From Flagellimonas aequoris (GTDB lineage Bacteria > Bacteroidota > Bacteroidia > Flavobacteriales > Flavobacteriaceae), in NCBI RefSeq assembly GCF_003584165.1, contig NZ_QXFJ01000010.1, positions 1 to 64,000 on the forward strand: a DNA stretch of 64,000 nucleotides, in the 5' to 3' direction. Under the pieces are notes generated by a model. That model worked only from the letters and a program-made list of their open reading frames with translations. It ran no database searches and was not told where the DNA came from. The translations under genes and the position numbers were made by a program. This document shows, one piece after another, positions 8,568 through 17,059 of the stretch (position 1 is its first letter; each line of letters begins with the position of its first letter).

Positions 8568-9794
8568 ATGAAAGGTAGAATTTCATATTGTTTTTATTTT
8601 CTTATACTTACGATTTTCATATCGCAAAATTCCTTTGGCCAAACCAGTGAACAGAAATCTTTGGAGGCCAAACGGGAACGTCTTCAGGAAGAAATCAAGG
8701 AAATCAACCGTTTGCTCTTTGCCGAAAGGAAGGAAAAGGGGACCGTTTTGGATCAAATGGAGGCTTTGGACAATAAGATCAACGTGCGTCAAGAGCTTAT
8801 TCGGGTCACCAACCAGCAATCCAATTTGCTCAATCGGCAGATCAATGTCAACATCAGGAACATCAGTAAATTAAGAGAGGATCTCAAGCTGCTTAAAGAA
8901 GATTATGCCAACCTGATCCAAAAGACCTATCAGAACAAATCGCAGAGCAATAGATTGATGTTCCTTCTTTCCGCCGAAAACTTCTTTCAGGCATTCAAAC
9001 GCTTTCAGTACATGCAACAATATGCCAAGCACCGGAAGAAACAGGGTGAGAATATCATCAAAAAGACGGAGGAATTGACCCAATTGAACCAGGATTTGGT
9101 ACGTCAACGCAAGGAAAAAGAGCAACTGTTGGCAGAAAACACCAAGGCGAAGAACGAACTTTCCAAAGAAATTGAATCTCAACGTAGTCTTTTAACAAGC
9201 ATCAAGCAGAATGAGGCTAAATACACTGCTGCTATCTCCGAAAAGCAAAAGGAGGCCCGCAAAATTGATCGTGAGATAGAACGATTGATCAAGAGTGCGA
9301 TTGTCAGTTCCAATAAAAGTTCGGGCAAGTCTACAAGCAGTGCCACTTTTGCTTTAACGCCGGAGTCCAAATTGGTCGCCGATAACTTTTCCGCCAACAA
9401 GGGAAGGCTCATTTGGCCTGTGGAAAAGGGTATCAAAAGCCAAGGTTATGGGGTATATGCTGACAAACTGTATCCGGGCATCAAACATCAGAACAACGGG
9501 GTTACCATCACCACTGACAAAGGCAGCAAGGCCAGGGCCATTTTTGAGGGAGAGGTCATTGCCATCCTTTCTGTTCCCGGAGGAAACAAAGGGGTTCAGG
9601 TAAAGCACGGAAACTACATCAGTACCTATTATAACCTATCCACGTTGTATGTAAAAAAAGGGGACAAGGTTACTGCAAAGGATATCTTGGGTGAAATAGA
9701 TACCAATCGGTTTGATGGCACTACCAAATTGAAGTTTTATCTTTATAAAGATTCCAATCGCCTGAATCCTGAGGATTGGATCTATCAACTATAG
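8568..9794 (+). CDS. EnvC-like murein hydrolase activator with degenerate M23 domain
   Basis: 408 residues. A signal peptide (ends near NSFGQ) is followed by a long coiled coil over about residues 27-240 and a C-terminal LytM/M23 fold (about 280-408). Positions that carry zinc ligands in active M23 enzymes look replaced: NNGVTI where HxGxDI is expected, YYNLS for YAHLS, and KLKFYLY for HLHFE. This is the pattern of EnvC/NlpD-type factors, which do not cut peptidoglycan but switch on amidases at the septum. Last gene of the envelope operon, starting one base after the DUF4292 gene. Confidence 0.85.
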   Translation: MKGRISYCFYFLILTIFISQNSFGQTSEQKSLEAKRERLQEEIKEINRLLFAERKEKGTVLDQMEALDNKINVRQELIRVTNQQSNLLNRQINVNIRNISKLREDLKLLKEDYANLIQKTYQNKSQSNRLMFLLSAENFFQAFKRFQYMQQYAKHRKKQGENIIKKTEELTQLNQDLVRQRKEKEQLLAENTKAKNELSKEIESQRSLLTSIKQNEAKYTAAISEKQKEARKIDREIERLIKSAIVSSNKSSGKSTSSATFALTPESKLVADNFSANKGRLIWPVEKGIKSQGYGVYADKLYPGIKHQNNGVTITTDKGSKARAIFEGEVIAILSVPGGNKGVQVKHGNYISTYYNLSTLYVKKGDKVTAKDILGEIDTNRFDGTTKLKFYLYKDSNRLNPEDWIYQL

Positions 9795-9797
9795 CTT

Positions 9798-10634
9798 ATG
9801 AAAAAAATTACAGATTTACAGGGGACCTTTGAACTGCACAACGGGGTCCAGATGCCCTATTTTGGGTTAGGCGTATATCTATCCAAAGATGGAAACGAAG
9901 TGATTCATGCTGTTAAGGAGGCCTTGGACCATGGCTATCGCCATATTGATACCGCTGCTATATACAACAATGAAGAAGGAGTGGGAACCGGTATCAAGGA
10001 AGGCAGTGTAGACCGAAAAGACGTTTTTCTGGTCAGTAAGGTCTGGAACACGGACCAAGGATACGATTCCACCCTAAGAGCCTTCGAGGCTAGTTTGGAA
10101 CGGTTGGGAACCGACTATTTGGATCTTTATCTGATCCATTGGCCCAAAGGCGATCTATCGAAGGAAACCTGGAAAGCAATGGAAAGACTTTACAAAGAGA
10201 AACGGGTAAGATCCATTGGGGTCAGTAATTTTTTGCAGCACCATTTGGAAGATTTGTTGACTTCCGTAGAAATTGTTCCCATGGTGAACCAAATGGAGTT
10301 CCATCCTTATTTGGTGCAACAAAAGCTGTTGGATTTTTGCAATGCGAACCATATTCAATACGAAGCTTGGTCCCCATTGATGCAGGGTAATATTTTTGAT
10401 TTGGACATCATGAAGGATTTGGCCGCCAAATACAACAAGACCATTGCACAGATTGTATTGCGATGGGACCTCCAAAAAGGCGTGGTCACCATTCCCAAAT
10501 CGTCCAAAAAGGAACGCATTATTGCCAATGCAGATTTGTTCGATTTTGAGATCAGCGACGAGGATGTAAAACTGCTGGACAGCCTGGACAGGGGCAAACG
10601 ATTTGGGCCAGACCCCGACAATTTCAATTTTTAA
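9798..10634 (+). CDS. Aldo/keto reductase
   Basis: 278 residues, a full AKR TIM barrel. The catalytic tetrad is visible: Asp in HIDTAAIY with Tyr (about 51-56), Lys in VSKVW, and His in LYLIHWPKG. The NADPH-site block VTIPKSSKKERI is near the C-terminus. Closest in layout to the AKR5 group (2,5-diketo-gluconate reductase-like), reducing small aldehydes and ketones; substrate unknown. It starts three bases after the EnvC-like gene, so it is probably co-transcribed with the envelope genes. Confidence 0.88.
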   Translation: MKKITDLQGTFELHNGVQMPYFGLGVYLSKDGNEVIHAVKEALDHGYRHIDTAAIYNNEEGVGTGIKEGSVDRKDVFLVSKVWNTDQGYDSTLRAFEASLERLGTDYLDLYLIHWPKGDLSKETWKAMERLYKEKRVRSIGVSNFLQHHLEDLLTSVEIVPMVNQMEFHPYLVQQKLLDFCNANHIQYEAWSPLMQGNIFDLDIMKDLAAKYNKTIAQIVLRWDLQKGVVTIPKSSKKERIIANADLFDFEISDEDVKLLDSLDRGKRFGPDPDNFNF

Positions 10635-10637
10635 ATA

Positions 10638-11150
10638 TTAGGACAAGAACAGGGCCTTCAGTTCCGTGGCATCTGAAGGCTTTAATTTGCCGGCCAGCAC
10701 CAAGCTCAATTGCTTTCTTCGGAGTGCTGCGGCAAAACGTTCCTTCTCTAAATCGGTTTTGGGCTCCAAAGGTGGAACTTCGGTCGGTTTTCCGGTATCA
10801 TCCACCGCTACAAAAGTATAAATGGCCTCGTTGGCCTTAGTGCGCTCTCCTGTAAAGCGATCCTCGATCCACACATCGATAAAGATTTCCATGGAAGTTT
10901 TGAAGGCACGGGAAACCGCAGCTTCCACGGTGACCACGCTACCCAAGGGAACGGCACGGTTGAAGGCCACATGGTTTACCGAAGCGGTCACCGTAATCCT
11001 TCGGCTATGCCTACGGGCCGAAATACTGGCCGCTCGATCCATACGGGCCAATAGTTCCCCTCCAAAAAGATTGTTGAGTGGATTGGTTTCACTGGGAAGG
11101 ACCAAATCGGTCATGATGGTTCGTGATTCACTTGGAGTTTTAGCGCGCAT
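10638..11150 (-). CDS. Acyl-CoA thioesterase (hotdog fold)
   Basis: 170 residues, one hotdog domain of the YciA/BACH type. The active-site helix reads NPLNNLFGGELLARMDRAA, then VNHVAFNRAVPLGSVV. It hydrolyses acyl-CoA in the cytoplasm to free acid and CoA. The C-terminal third is a charged helical tail. The gene converges on the aldo/keto reductase with three bases between stops. An exact TAnnTTTG box lies 16 bases upstream of the start. Confidence 0.88.
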   Translation of the reverse strand: MRAKTPSESRTIMTDLVLPSETNPLNNLFGGELLARMDRAASISARRHSRRITVTASVNHVAFNRAVPLGSVVTVEAAVSRAFKTSMEIFIDVWIEDRFTGERTKANEAIYTFVAVDDTGKPTEVPPLEPKTDLEKERFAAALRRKQLSLVLAGKLKPSDATELKALFLS

Positions 11151-11166
11151 ACCTATACATTTTGCG

Positions 11167-11174
11167 CAAAGATA
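11167..11174 (-). promoter_or_regulatory. -7 box (TATCTTTG) of the thioesterase gene
   Basis: Read on the minus strand this is an exact match to the Bacteroidota -7 consensus TAnnTTTG, 16 bases before the ATG at 11150. A -33 box was not assigned with confidence. Confidence 0.5.
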
Positions 11175-11207
11175 TTGAAGTGGGGAATGGTTTTAAAAAA
11201 ACGGGGA

Positions 11208-12152
11208 TTATTTCTCGGAAAGCAACCAGGCGTCCCTTGAATCTGTGGCCTTTACCTTTTTCAGAAAGGCAAGGGCTTCCTTGGGGTCGTCAAAGCTGTC
11301 ATAGGCCACTTGGTGGAGACCATAACGGTTCACACCCAAATAAAAGGCATTGAACCCATTTTCCTTGAGCTGGGCCACCTTTTTCTCGGCGTTCTGTTCT
11401 TCACGAAAGGCGCCGGCGATCACATGGTGCTTGCCCAAATGCCGTTTGGTCACCTCAATGTTTACGGCTGGCAGTTCCAATGGTGCACTTTCAAAGAAAG
11501 TGGCTTCTTGGATTAAGCGGGAAACTTCTTGTTGGGCATCCTGTTGCGCGGCAACCTGCTTTTGCTGTAGATCTCCGTAAGTACGATAACCGGTTACCCC
11601 TAATGAAACGGCTAACAAAATAACCGCGGCATATTTCAACCAAGGCCTGAACGAAGTGGTTTCCCTTACTTCTGGAGTGATGATGAAAGGAATTTTTTCT
11701 TCCAGTTCCTGTACCTCTTCTTTTAGCACTTCACGCTGGATGGGCGTCGCGGCAAAGGAAGAAAGTCCAAAAGATGAGGTAAGAAAATTGATCTTGTTCT
11801 CTGGTTGAAACTGGATTTTTTGGTCCCTGTTGTGGAAAAGTTTACCAATACCGTATAGTTCAATGCTCTCCCCATAGCTCAATCTCTTGTTCCAATCTTT
11901 GGAAACATCTTCCACTTCTTGCAACATTTCCTCATATCCCAACTTTTTTTCCTTGGCGATATGCGACACTAAAAGTCCATCATTCTTGGAAAGCTGGGCA
12001 TTAAAGGATATGGTCTTGGAAGGGGGGATCAAGGCGTTGGTGGCCTTGTCAATTTCCGCGGATTTACCATGTGCCAAGAAAGCCCCGAAACCGGGCACTA
12101 CGACACAATTATACTCGAACAACAATTTTTCTATGTAAGAATCAATCCGCAT
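11208..12152 (-). CDS. Membrane protein with HU-like N-terminus and SPOR domain
   Basis: 314 residues from the ATG at 12152; the frame stays open upstream but the conserved MRIDSYIEKLLFEYNCVVVPGFGAF opening fixes this start. The N-terminal 120 residues resemble the HU-CCDC81/bacterial HU-like region found in Bacteroidota SPOR proteins. One membrane segment lies near 195-215 (YAAVILLAVSLGV). The C-terminal 75 residues form a SPOR domain (KHHVIAGAFREEQNAEKKV...), which binds denuded septal glycan. A role at the division septum is likely. An AATATTTG box ends five bases before the ATG, suggesting a very short or absent leader. Confidence 0.8.
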   Translation of the reverse strand: MRIDSYIEKLLFEYNCVVVPGFGAFLAHGKSAEIDKATNALIPPSKTISFNAQLSKNDGLLVSHIAKEKKLGYEEMLQEVEDVSKDWNKRLSYGESIELYGIGKLFHNRDQKIQFQPENKINFLTSSFGLSSFAATPIQREVLKEEVQELEEKIPFIITPEVRETTSFRPWLKYAAVILLAVSLGVTGYRTYGDLQQKQVAAQQDAQQEVSRLIQEATFFESAPLELPAVNIEVTKRHLGKHHVIAGAFREEQNAEKKVAQLKENGFNAFYLGVNRYGLHQVAYDSFDDPKEALAFLKKVKATDSRDAWLLSEK

Positions 12153-12257
12153 AGCCACAAATATTGTAAAAAATGAAAGAGTACAAAATAAGCCGAATAA
12201 CTTTTTATTAACATTTGAAAATCTGTATTTTGTGGACAACTTTGACTCCCAAATCAA

Positions 12258-13364
12258 ATGACTGAACCTGAAATTATTGCGGCCCTGAGGCTGCAATCCA
12301 TTCCCAATATTGGCGATATTACCGCAAAGAAATTAATTGCCCATTGTGGAAGTCCAAAAGCGGTTTTTGAGGACAAATTGCACCACTTGCTTAAAATTGA
12401 TGGTATTGGCAGACAGACCCTAAAGGATTTGTTCGAGCCCGGATATCTTGATGAAGCTGAAAGGGAACACCAATTTTTATCCAAGGAAGGTATTACCCCT
12501 CTTTATTTTATGGATGAAGGATACCCCAACCAATTGAAGCATTGTGTGGATGGCCCCATTTTGTTGTTCCAAAGGGGAAATATCGATTTGAAACACCGGA
12601 AAATCATTAGTGTGGTGGGAACAAGGAACGTGACCAATTATGGAACATCGTTCTGTGAAACCTTTATCGAGGAAATTGCGCCTTTGAATCCCGTAATTGT
12701 GAGTGGCTTGGCTTATGGGGTGGACATGGCCATACAGAAGGCCGCCATGGACAAAGGTCTACAGACCATTGCCTGTCTAGCCCACGGATTGAACCAAATC
12801 TATCCGAAGGCCCATAAAAAGTACAAACAATCTATTGAGGAACATGGAGGTTTTTTGACGGAGTTCTGGAGTACGAGTCAACCCGATCGGGAAAACTTTT
12901 TGAAACGGAACCGGATCATTGCCGGAATGAGCGAAGCTACCATTGTGGTGGAGTCGGCTGAAAAGGGAGGCAGCCTCGTCACCGCGGATTTGGCCAACGG
13001 GTACAATCGGGAGGTGTTCGCGGTACCAGGAAGGGTATCCGACAAATGGAGTAAGGGTTGTAACGACCTCATCAAACAGCAAAAAGCCCATATGTTGACG
13101 TCCGCAGCGGAGCTGATTTATCTTTTGGGATGGGATTTGGATCCAAAAAACGAGAAAAATCCGGTGCAAAAACAGCTGTTCGTCGAGTTGGATCCAACAG
13201 AACAGTCTATCTACTCGTATTTACAGTTGAACGGGAAACAGTTGCTGGATACCGTGGCTTTGGAGTGCCAACTGCCCATTTTTAAAACTTCGTCCACATT
13301 ATTGAACATGGAAATGAAGGGTGTGATCCGTCCATTGCCGGGTAAACTGTTCGAGGCGATTTAA
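12258..13364 (+). CDS. dprA: DNA processing protein DprA
   Basis: 368 residues. The N-terminal helical/HhH region (IPNIGDITAKKLIAHCG) is followed by the extended Rossmann fold: VVGTRNVTNYG, VSGLAYGVDMAIQKAA, then FLKRNRIIAGMSEATIVVESAEKGGS. A winged-helix-like C-terminus follows. DprA loads RecA onto incoming single-stranded DNA in natural transformation. Stand-alone gene, divergent from the SPOR gene. A TTTG (12214-12217) and a CAACTTTG (12237-12244) spaced by 19 bases form a plausible promoter. Confidence 0.95.
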   Translation: MTEPEIIAALRLQSIPNIGDITAKKLIAHCGSPKAVFEDKLHHLLKIDGIGRQTLKDLFEPGYLDEAEREHQFLSKEGITPLYFMDEGYPNQLKHCVDGPILLFQRGNIDLKHRKIISVVGTRNVTNYGTSFCETFIEEIAPLNPVIVSGLAYGVDMAIQKAAMDKGLQTIACLAHGLNQIYPKAHKKYKQSIEEHGGFLTEFWSTSQPDRENFLKRNRIIAGMSEATIVVESAEKGGSLVTADLANGYNREVFAVPGRVSDKWSKGCNDLIKQQKAHMLTSAAELIYLLGWDLDPKNEKNPVQKQLFVELDPTEQSIYSYLQLNGKQLLDTVALECQLPIFKTSSTLLNMEMKGVIRPLPGKLFEAI

Positions 13365-13377
13365 AGCTAAGTAAAAT

Positions 13378-13459
13378 GTCATGCTGAACGAAGTGAAGCA
13401 TTTCTTTTTGGCCTTTGTGTGAGATTCTTCGTCTTCACTGCGTTCCGACTCAGAATGAC
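13378..13459. repeat. Palindromic module, 82-bp copy 1
   Basis: Begins GTCATGCTGAACGAAGTGAA and ends GACTCAGAATGAC, with GAGATTC at its middle. Nearly identical to 13711-13792. Starts 13 bases after the dprA stop. Confidence 0.75.
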
Positions 13460-13485
13460 AGTAAGGGGTGATTTGATAGTTGAAT

Positions 13486-13512
13486 GTCATGCTGAGCGAA
13501 GCGAAGCATCTC
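13486..13512. repeat. Palindromic module, half copy
   Basis: GTCATGCTGAGCGAAGCGAA continuing to GCATCTC; only the left half of the module. It lies 20 bases before the start codon of the broken GIY-YIG gene. Confidence 0.65.
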
Positions 13513-13532
13513 AAATAAGCATTAAAACTTTA

Positions 13533-13703
13533 ATGATGGGTAAATACTATGTCTACATTTTAACCAATCAATACAAGACAGTACTTTATACAGGAGTGAC
13601 CAATAATTTAAAACGAAGGTTGGTGGAACATGATGAGAACATTCGTTTGATAAAAACCACTAATCCAGATTTTGAATTTTTGGAGGACAATTTTCTTTTT
13701 TGA
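13533..13703 (+). pseudogene. GIY-YIG nuclease gene with internal deletion
   Basis: 56 residues. The first half is a good GIY-YIG start (YYVYILTN, VLYTGVTNNLKRRLVEH). It then jumps directly to a tail, RLIKTTNPDFEFLEDNF, which corresponds to INLIEDSNPKWVDISLNW at the end of the intact copy at 5434. About 40 residues that should lie between, including the helix with the metal-binding Glu, are missing, so it should be inactive. It sits inside a cluster of four palindromic modules between dprA and trpS. The reading frame remains open, so the loss was an in-frame deletion. Confidence 0.7.
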
Positions 13704-13710
13704 CCTTGAT

Positions 13711-13792
13711 GTCATGCTGAACGAAGTGAAGCATTTCTTTTTGGCCGTTGTGTGAGATTCTTGATGTCCACTGCGTTCCGACTCAGAATGAC
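13711..13792. repeat. Palindromic module, 82-bp copy 2
   Basis: Same length and orientation as 13378-13459 and nearly identical to it, beginning seven bases after the stop of the broken GIY-YIG gene. The gene is thus bracketed by direct copies. Confidence 0.75.
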
Positions 13793-13817
13793 AATTGGGA
13801 AGGATTTGTCTGCACAT

Positions 13818-13900
13818 GTCATGCTGAGCGTAGTGAAGCATCCCATAATCGTTGATTATATGGGATTCTTCGTCTCCACTTAGTTTCGATTCAGAATGAC
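13818..13900. repeat. Palindromic module, diverged 83-bp copy
   Basis: Has the same GTCATGCTGAGCG start and CAGAATGAC end as its neighbours, but with a different centre, including a CCCATAATC...GATTATATGGG stem. Ends 10 bases before the trpS stop. Confidence 0.7.
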
Positions 13901-13910
13901 AAGCCGAACA

Positions 13911-14879
13911 TTAATACCCCAACTTCTCCCGAACTCTTGTTAAAACCTCATGTGCCACTTTTCGGGCTTTTTCGGCACCAAGAGATAGGGCGTCGTCCAC
14001 TTCATTCAAGTGGTTCATGTAGTATTCAAACTTTTCGCGAGGCTCTTCAAACTTCTCAACGATCAGTTCATACAACGCTTGCTTGGCATGGCCATAGCCA
14101 TAGTTTCCGGCCAAATAATTGGCACTCATTTCCTCGATCTGTTCTTGGGAAGCCAAAAGTTTGTATAGAGCGAAGACATTGTCCTTGCTTGGATCTTTAG
14201 GGTCTTCCATAGGGGTACTGTCGGTAACAATGCCCATAATCTGCTTGCGTAATTTTTTATCCGGTTGGAAGATATCGATGAGATTGCCACGGCTCTTGCT
14301 CATTTTTTCACCATCGGTGCCGGGCACGTACATGGTCTGCTCGTGTACCTTGGCCTGTGGCAACACAAAGGTCTCACCCATTTGGTTGTGGAACCTGGAG
14401 GCCACATCGCGGGTCATTTCCAAATGTTGTAATTGGTCTTTTCCAACAGGAACGATATCGGCATCGTACAACAAAATATCCGAGGCCATGAGCATGGGGT
14501 AGGTAAAAATACCGGCATTCACATCGTCCAAACGGTCGGCCTTGTCCTTAAAGGAGTGGGCCAACGTCAACCGTTGATAAGGAAAAAAGCAGCTAAGGTA
14601 CCAAGCCAATTCAGCGGTTTGAGGAATATCGCTCTGACGGTAGAAAACGGTTTTTTCAATATCCAGTCCAAAAGCCAACCAAGCAGAGGCAATGGCATAG
14701 GTGTTCTTTCTTAAAAGCTCCCCATTTTTGATCTGGGTGAGCGAATGCATATCGGCAATAAAAAGAAAAGAATCATTTTTGGGATCCTGCGCCATCTGAA
14801 TGGCAGGAACAATAGCTCCCAAAATATTCCCCAGATGGGGCACCCCTGTACTTTGTATTCCGGTCAGAATTCGGGCCAT
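13911..14879 (-). CDS. trpS: Tryptophanyl-tRNA synthetase
   Basis: 322 residues, a class Ic synthetase of normal length. The HIGH-equivalent TGVPHLGNILG is at 11-21 and the KMSKS loop reads GEKMSKSRGN. It charges tRNA-Trp in the cytoplasm. The start at 14879 gives the family's usual MARILTGIQ opening. Its 3' end faces the repeat cluster. A TACTTTTA box lies 16 bases upstream of the ATG. Confidence 0.96.
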   Translation of the reverse strand: MARILTGIQSTGVPHLGNILGAIVPAIQMAQDPKNDSFLFIADMHSLTQIKNGELLRKNTYAIASAWLAFGLDIEKTVFYRQSDIPQTAELAWYLSCFFPYQRLTLAHSFKDKADRLDDVNAGIFTYPMLMASDILLYDADIVPVGKDQLQHLEMTRDVASRFHNQMGETFVLPQAKVHEQTMYVPGTDGEKMSKSRGNLIDIFQPDKKLRKQIMGIVTDSTPMEDPKDPSKDNVFALYKLLASQEQIEEMSANYLAGNYGYGHAKQALYELIVEKFEEPREKFEYYMNHLNEVDDALSLGAEKARKVAHEVLTRVREKLGY

Positions 14880-15013
14880 GCTAAATTTTTGCCCGTAAAA
14901 GTAAGCATCCCTTGGGTATAAAAAAAGTGGTCAGAACAGCTACTTTTATGTCGTTGGTCGAAGGATGATTGTTCTTTGTTTCCAAAGCCGTTCAAAAAGG
15001 CTACTTTTAGCGC

Positions 15014-15760
15014 ATGCTTCATATCATCAAAAGCATTGGGCAGGTTTTGTACCGGGTTTGGTTTTATGTTCTTGTGACCATTCCTATTCTTCTATTTTTT
15101 CCGTTTTTGCTTTTGTTGACCTTTTCAGAAAGCACCTATCCCCAATTTTTCTGGACAGCGCGTAATCTTTGGGCGAGACCAATTTTGTACGGAATGGGCT
15201 GTTTTCCCAAAATTGTAAGGGAACAACGTATGGTAAGGGGAAAGAGTTATATGTTGGTTGCCAACCATACCAGCATGTTGGACATTATGCTGATGCTAGT
15301 GGTGAGCCGGAATCCGTTTGTGTTTGTGGGCAAAAAGGAATTGGTCAAGATTCCCATTTTTGGGTTTTTCTACAAAAGGGTCTGCATTATGGTGGATCGT
15401 GACGATATCAAAAGTCGCACCGGGGTGTACCGAAGGGCCCAGAAACGACTGGATCAAGGATTGAGCATCTGCATATTTCCGGAAGGCGGGGTACCGGATG
15501 AGAAAGTGGTTTTGGATGAATTTAAGGATGGTGCCTTCAAAATGGCCATTGCACATAAAATCCCTGTTGTACCCATAACCTTTTATGATAACAAAAAGCG
15601 TTTTTCCTTCACTTTTTTTAGCGGAGGCCCAGGAAGGGTGAGGGCCAAGGTCCACCAATTTTTTGAAACAGGGATCTTGAGTGCAGAAGACACATCGACC
15701 CTAAGACAAGAAGTGCGGGATGTAATATGGAAAGAACTTACCGACCCCAGCTGGCCATGA
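15014..15760 (+). CDS. 1-acyl-sn-glycerol-3-phosphate acyltransferase family protein
   Basis: 248 residues. One N-terminal membrane segment (about 12-32) is followed by the acyltransferase motifs: NHTSMLD (HX4D), the FVGKKELVKIPIFG block, and FPEGG. It transfers an acyl chain to lysophosphatidic acid in the inner membrane (PlsC reaction). The start is ATG 15014. A TTTG at 14975-14978 and TACTTTTA at 15002-15009 leave only four bases before the ATG, so the message may have almost no leader. Converges on the sensor-like gene with two bases between stops. Confidence 0.88.
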   Translation: MLHIIKSIGQVLYRVWFYVLVTIPILLFFPFLLLLTFSESTYPQFFWTARNLWARPILYGMGCFPKIVREQRMVRGKSYMLVANHTSMLDIMLMLVVSRNPFVFVGKKELVKIPIFGFFYKRVCIMVDRDDIKSRTGVYRRAQKRLDQGLSICIFPEGGVPDEKVVLDEFKDGAFKMAIAHKIPVVPITFYDNKKRFSFTFFSGGPGRVRAKVHQFFETGILSAEDTSTLRQEVRDVIWKELTDPSWP

Positions 15761-15762
15761 GA

Positions 15763-16923
15763 TCAGATAAGGTTCGGTAGCGTTAAGGACGTTTTTCTAT
15801 ACTGTTCCTTGCCATTGGTAATCGTCTGGGTCTGGTTTTGGATGGCATATCCCTTTACTGTGTTGAGTAGTTCGATTTGGTCCTGCCATTTTAAGATGCT
15901 GGCCCGATATTCCGGTTGGTTGGAGATATCGGAATCCAGATCACGATATTCAACCTCGATTACAACCTCGGTTTCTGATGCACTGAACAAAATATTGAAA
16001 TGTTGCCCTTTGTGTTGATTGAACATGGAGTGTTCGATGATGTTCTCAAAAAGGGTGTGGATGACAAAAGACGGGATGATGGCCTCCTTCAATTTTTCAG
16101 TATTTTTCTCCAAGGAAATGGTATATTCAAAGGAATCGTCATAGCGCAATTTTTGCAGTTTTAGGTACCAGTGCAACATATCGATTTCATTATAAAGGGA
16201 TACGGTATCCTTATCCAATTGCTTCAGATAAAACCTCATGAGCCTGCTAAAGGTGGACAAATACTCCAAGGCAAGTTTCTTTTTCTCGGAGGTCACAAAA
16301 TATTGGATGGCATTCAACGAGTTGAACACAAAGTGTGGGTTGAGTTGGGAGTTGAGGGCGCGAAGCTTCAGTTCCAACATCTCCTCACGAATTTTTAAGA
16401 GCTTTTCCTGTTTTTCTGCCAGTTCCTTATTGGCCCGGACACTTTTGATCTTAATGGCGCATATGGAAGCCACCGCGGTGAGCATTTTAAGGTGATGGGG
16501 GGTAAAGAACCCGACTTCCGGATGTTCGCAGTCTATTACCCCATAGACTATGTTTTCATGGGCAATGGGCACACAGATTTCGGAAAGCCGGTTATCGTCG
16601 TCCTCTATATACCGCGGGTCGTCTGAGGTATTGTTGATGATTTCTGCCCTACCGGTCTTGGCAACCGCCCCGGTAATACCATAGCCCAAGGCTATTTCCA
16701 GATGGTTGAAAAGCGTTTTGTCCTTTGGGTTTTTGGGGCCATAGGCAGCCTTTTGGACAAGAATATCATTTTCGGGATCAAGCAGATAGATGACACAGTC
16801 TACAAATCCGAGTTTGGAGATGCAGTTTTTGGCCAGATCCCAAAGAATATCATCTTCATTTTCCTTGCCTAAAAGAGATTCGGAAAAATAGATGAGAATA
16901 TCTTCAAACGGTTCACTTATCAA
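15763..16923 (-). CDS. GAF domain plus LytS-type histidine kinase domain with degenerate ATPase
   Basis: 386 residues. The N-terminal GAF domain spans about 15-155 (CVIYLLD, GITGAVAKTG, ICVPIAHEN-IVYGVIDCEH). A coiled coil and a His_kinase phosphoacceptor region (LNSQLNPHFVFNSLNAIQ) follow, then a HATPase-like region. The N-box relic reads FVIHTLFENIIEH. I cannot find the D-x-G-x-G box or the GLxN-xxxRL block that bind ATP in this family; the corresponding area reads VVIEVEYRDLDSDIS. It is thus probably a non-catalytic GAF-regulated member. No response regulator gene is adjacent. Confidence 0.8.
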   Translation of the reverse strand: MISEPFEDILIYFSESLLGKENEDDILWDLAKNCISKLGFVDCVIYLLDPENDILVQKAAYGPKNPKDKTLFNHLEIALGYGITGAVAKTGRAEIINNTSDDPRYIEDDDNRLSEICVPIAHENIVYGVIDCEHPEVGFFTPHHLKMLTAVASICAIKIKSVRANKELAEKQEKLLKIREEMLELKLRALNSQLNPHFVFNSLNAIQYFVTSEKKKLALEYLSTFSRLMRFYLKQLDKDTVSLYNEIDMLHWYLKLQKLRYDDSFEYTISLEKNTEKLKEAIIPSFVIHTLFENIIEHSMFNQHKGQHFNILFSASETEVVIEVEYRDLDSDISNQPEYRASILKWQDQIELLNTVKGYAIQNQTQTITNGKEQYRKTSLTLPNLI

Positions 16924-16982
16924 AATGGATGAGGTTAGTATTCAAAATTAAAGTAATAAAAATTTAATTATGAATGTCTTAT

Positions 16983-17012
16983 AAAAAAAGTGCCCCGTTC
17001 TGGCGGGGCACT
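16983..17012 (-). terminator. Terminator of the sigma/barrel operon
   Basis: Perfect 9-bp stem AGTGCCCCG and CGGGGCACT with a six-base loop. On the minus strand a run of seven T follows, 47 bases beyond the stop of the barrel gene. Confidence 0.85.
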
Positions 17013-17059
17013 CAAGTGATTGTCTAAAGGGACAATCTTCCTAACCAACATTTTATTTC

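Noticed and set aside
13378..13900. Four related repeats considered as a CRISPR array
   Set aside because: Units are 27-83 bases, unevenly spaced, diverged, separated by a gene remnant, and no cas gene is near.
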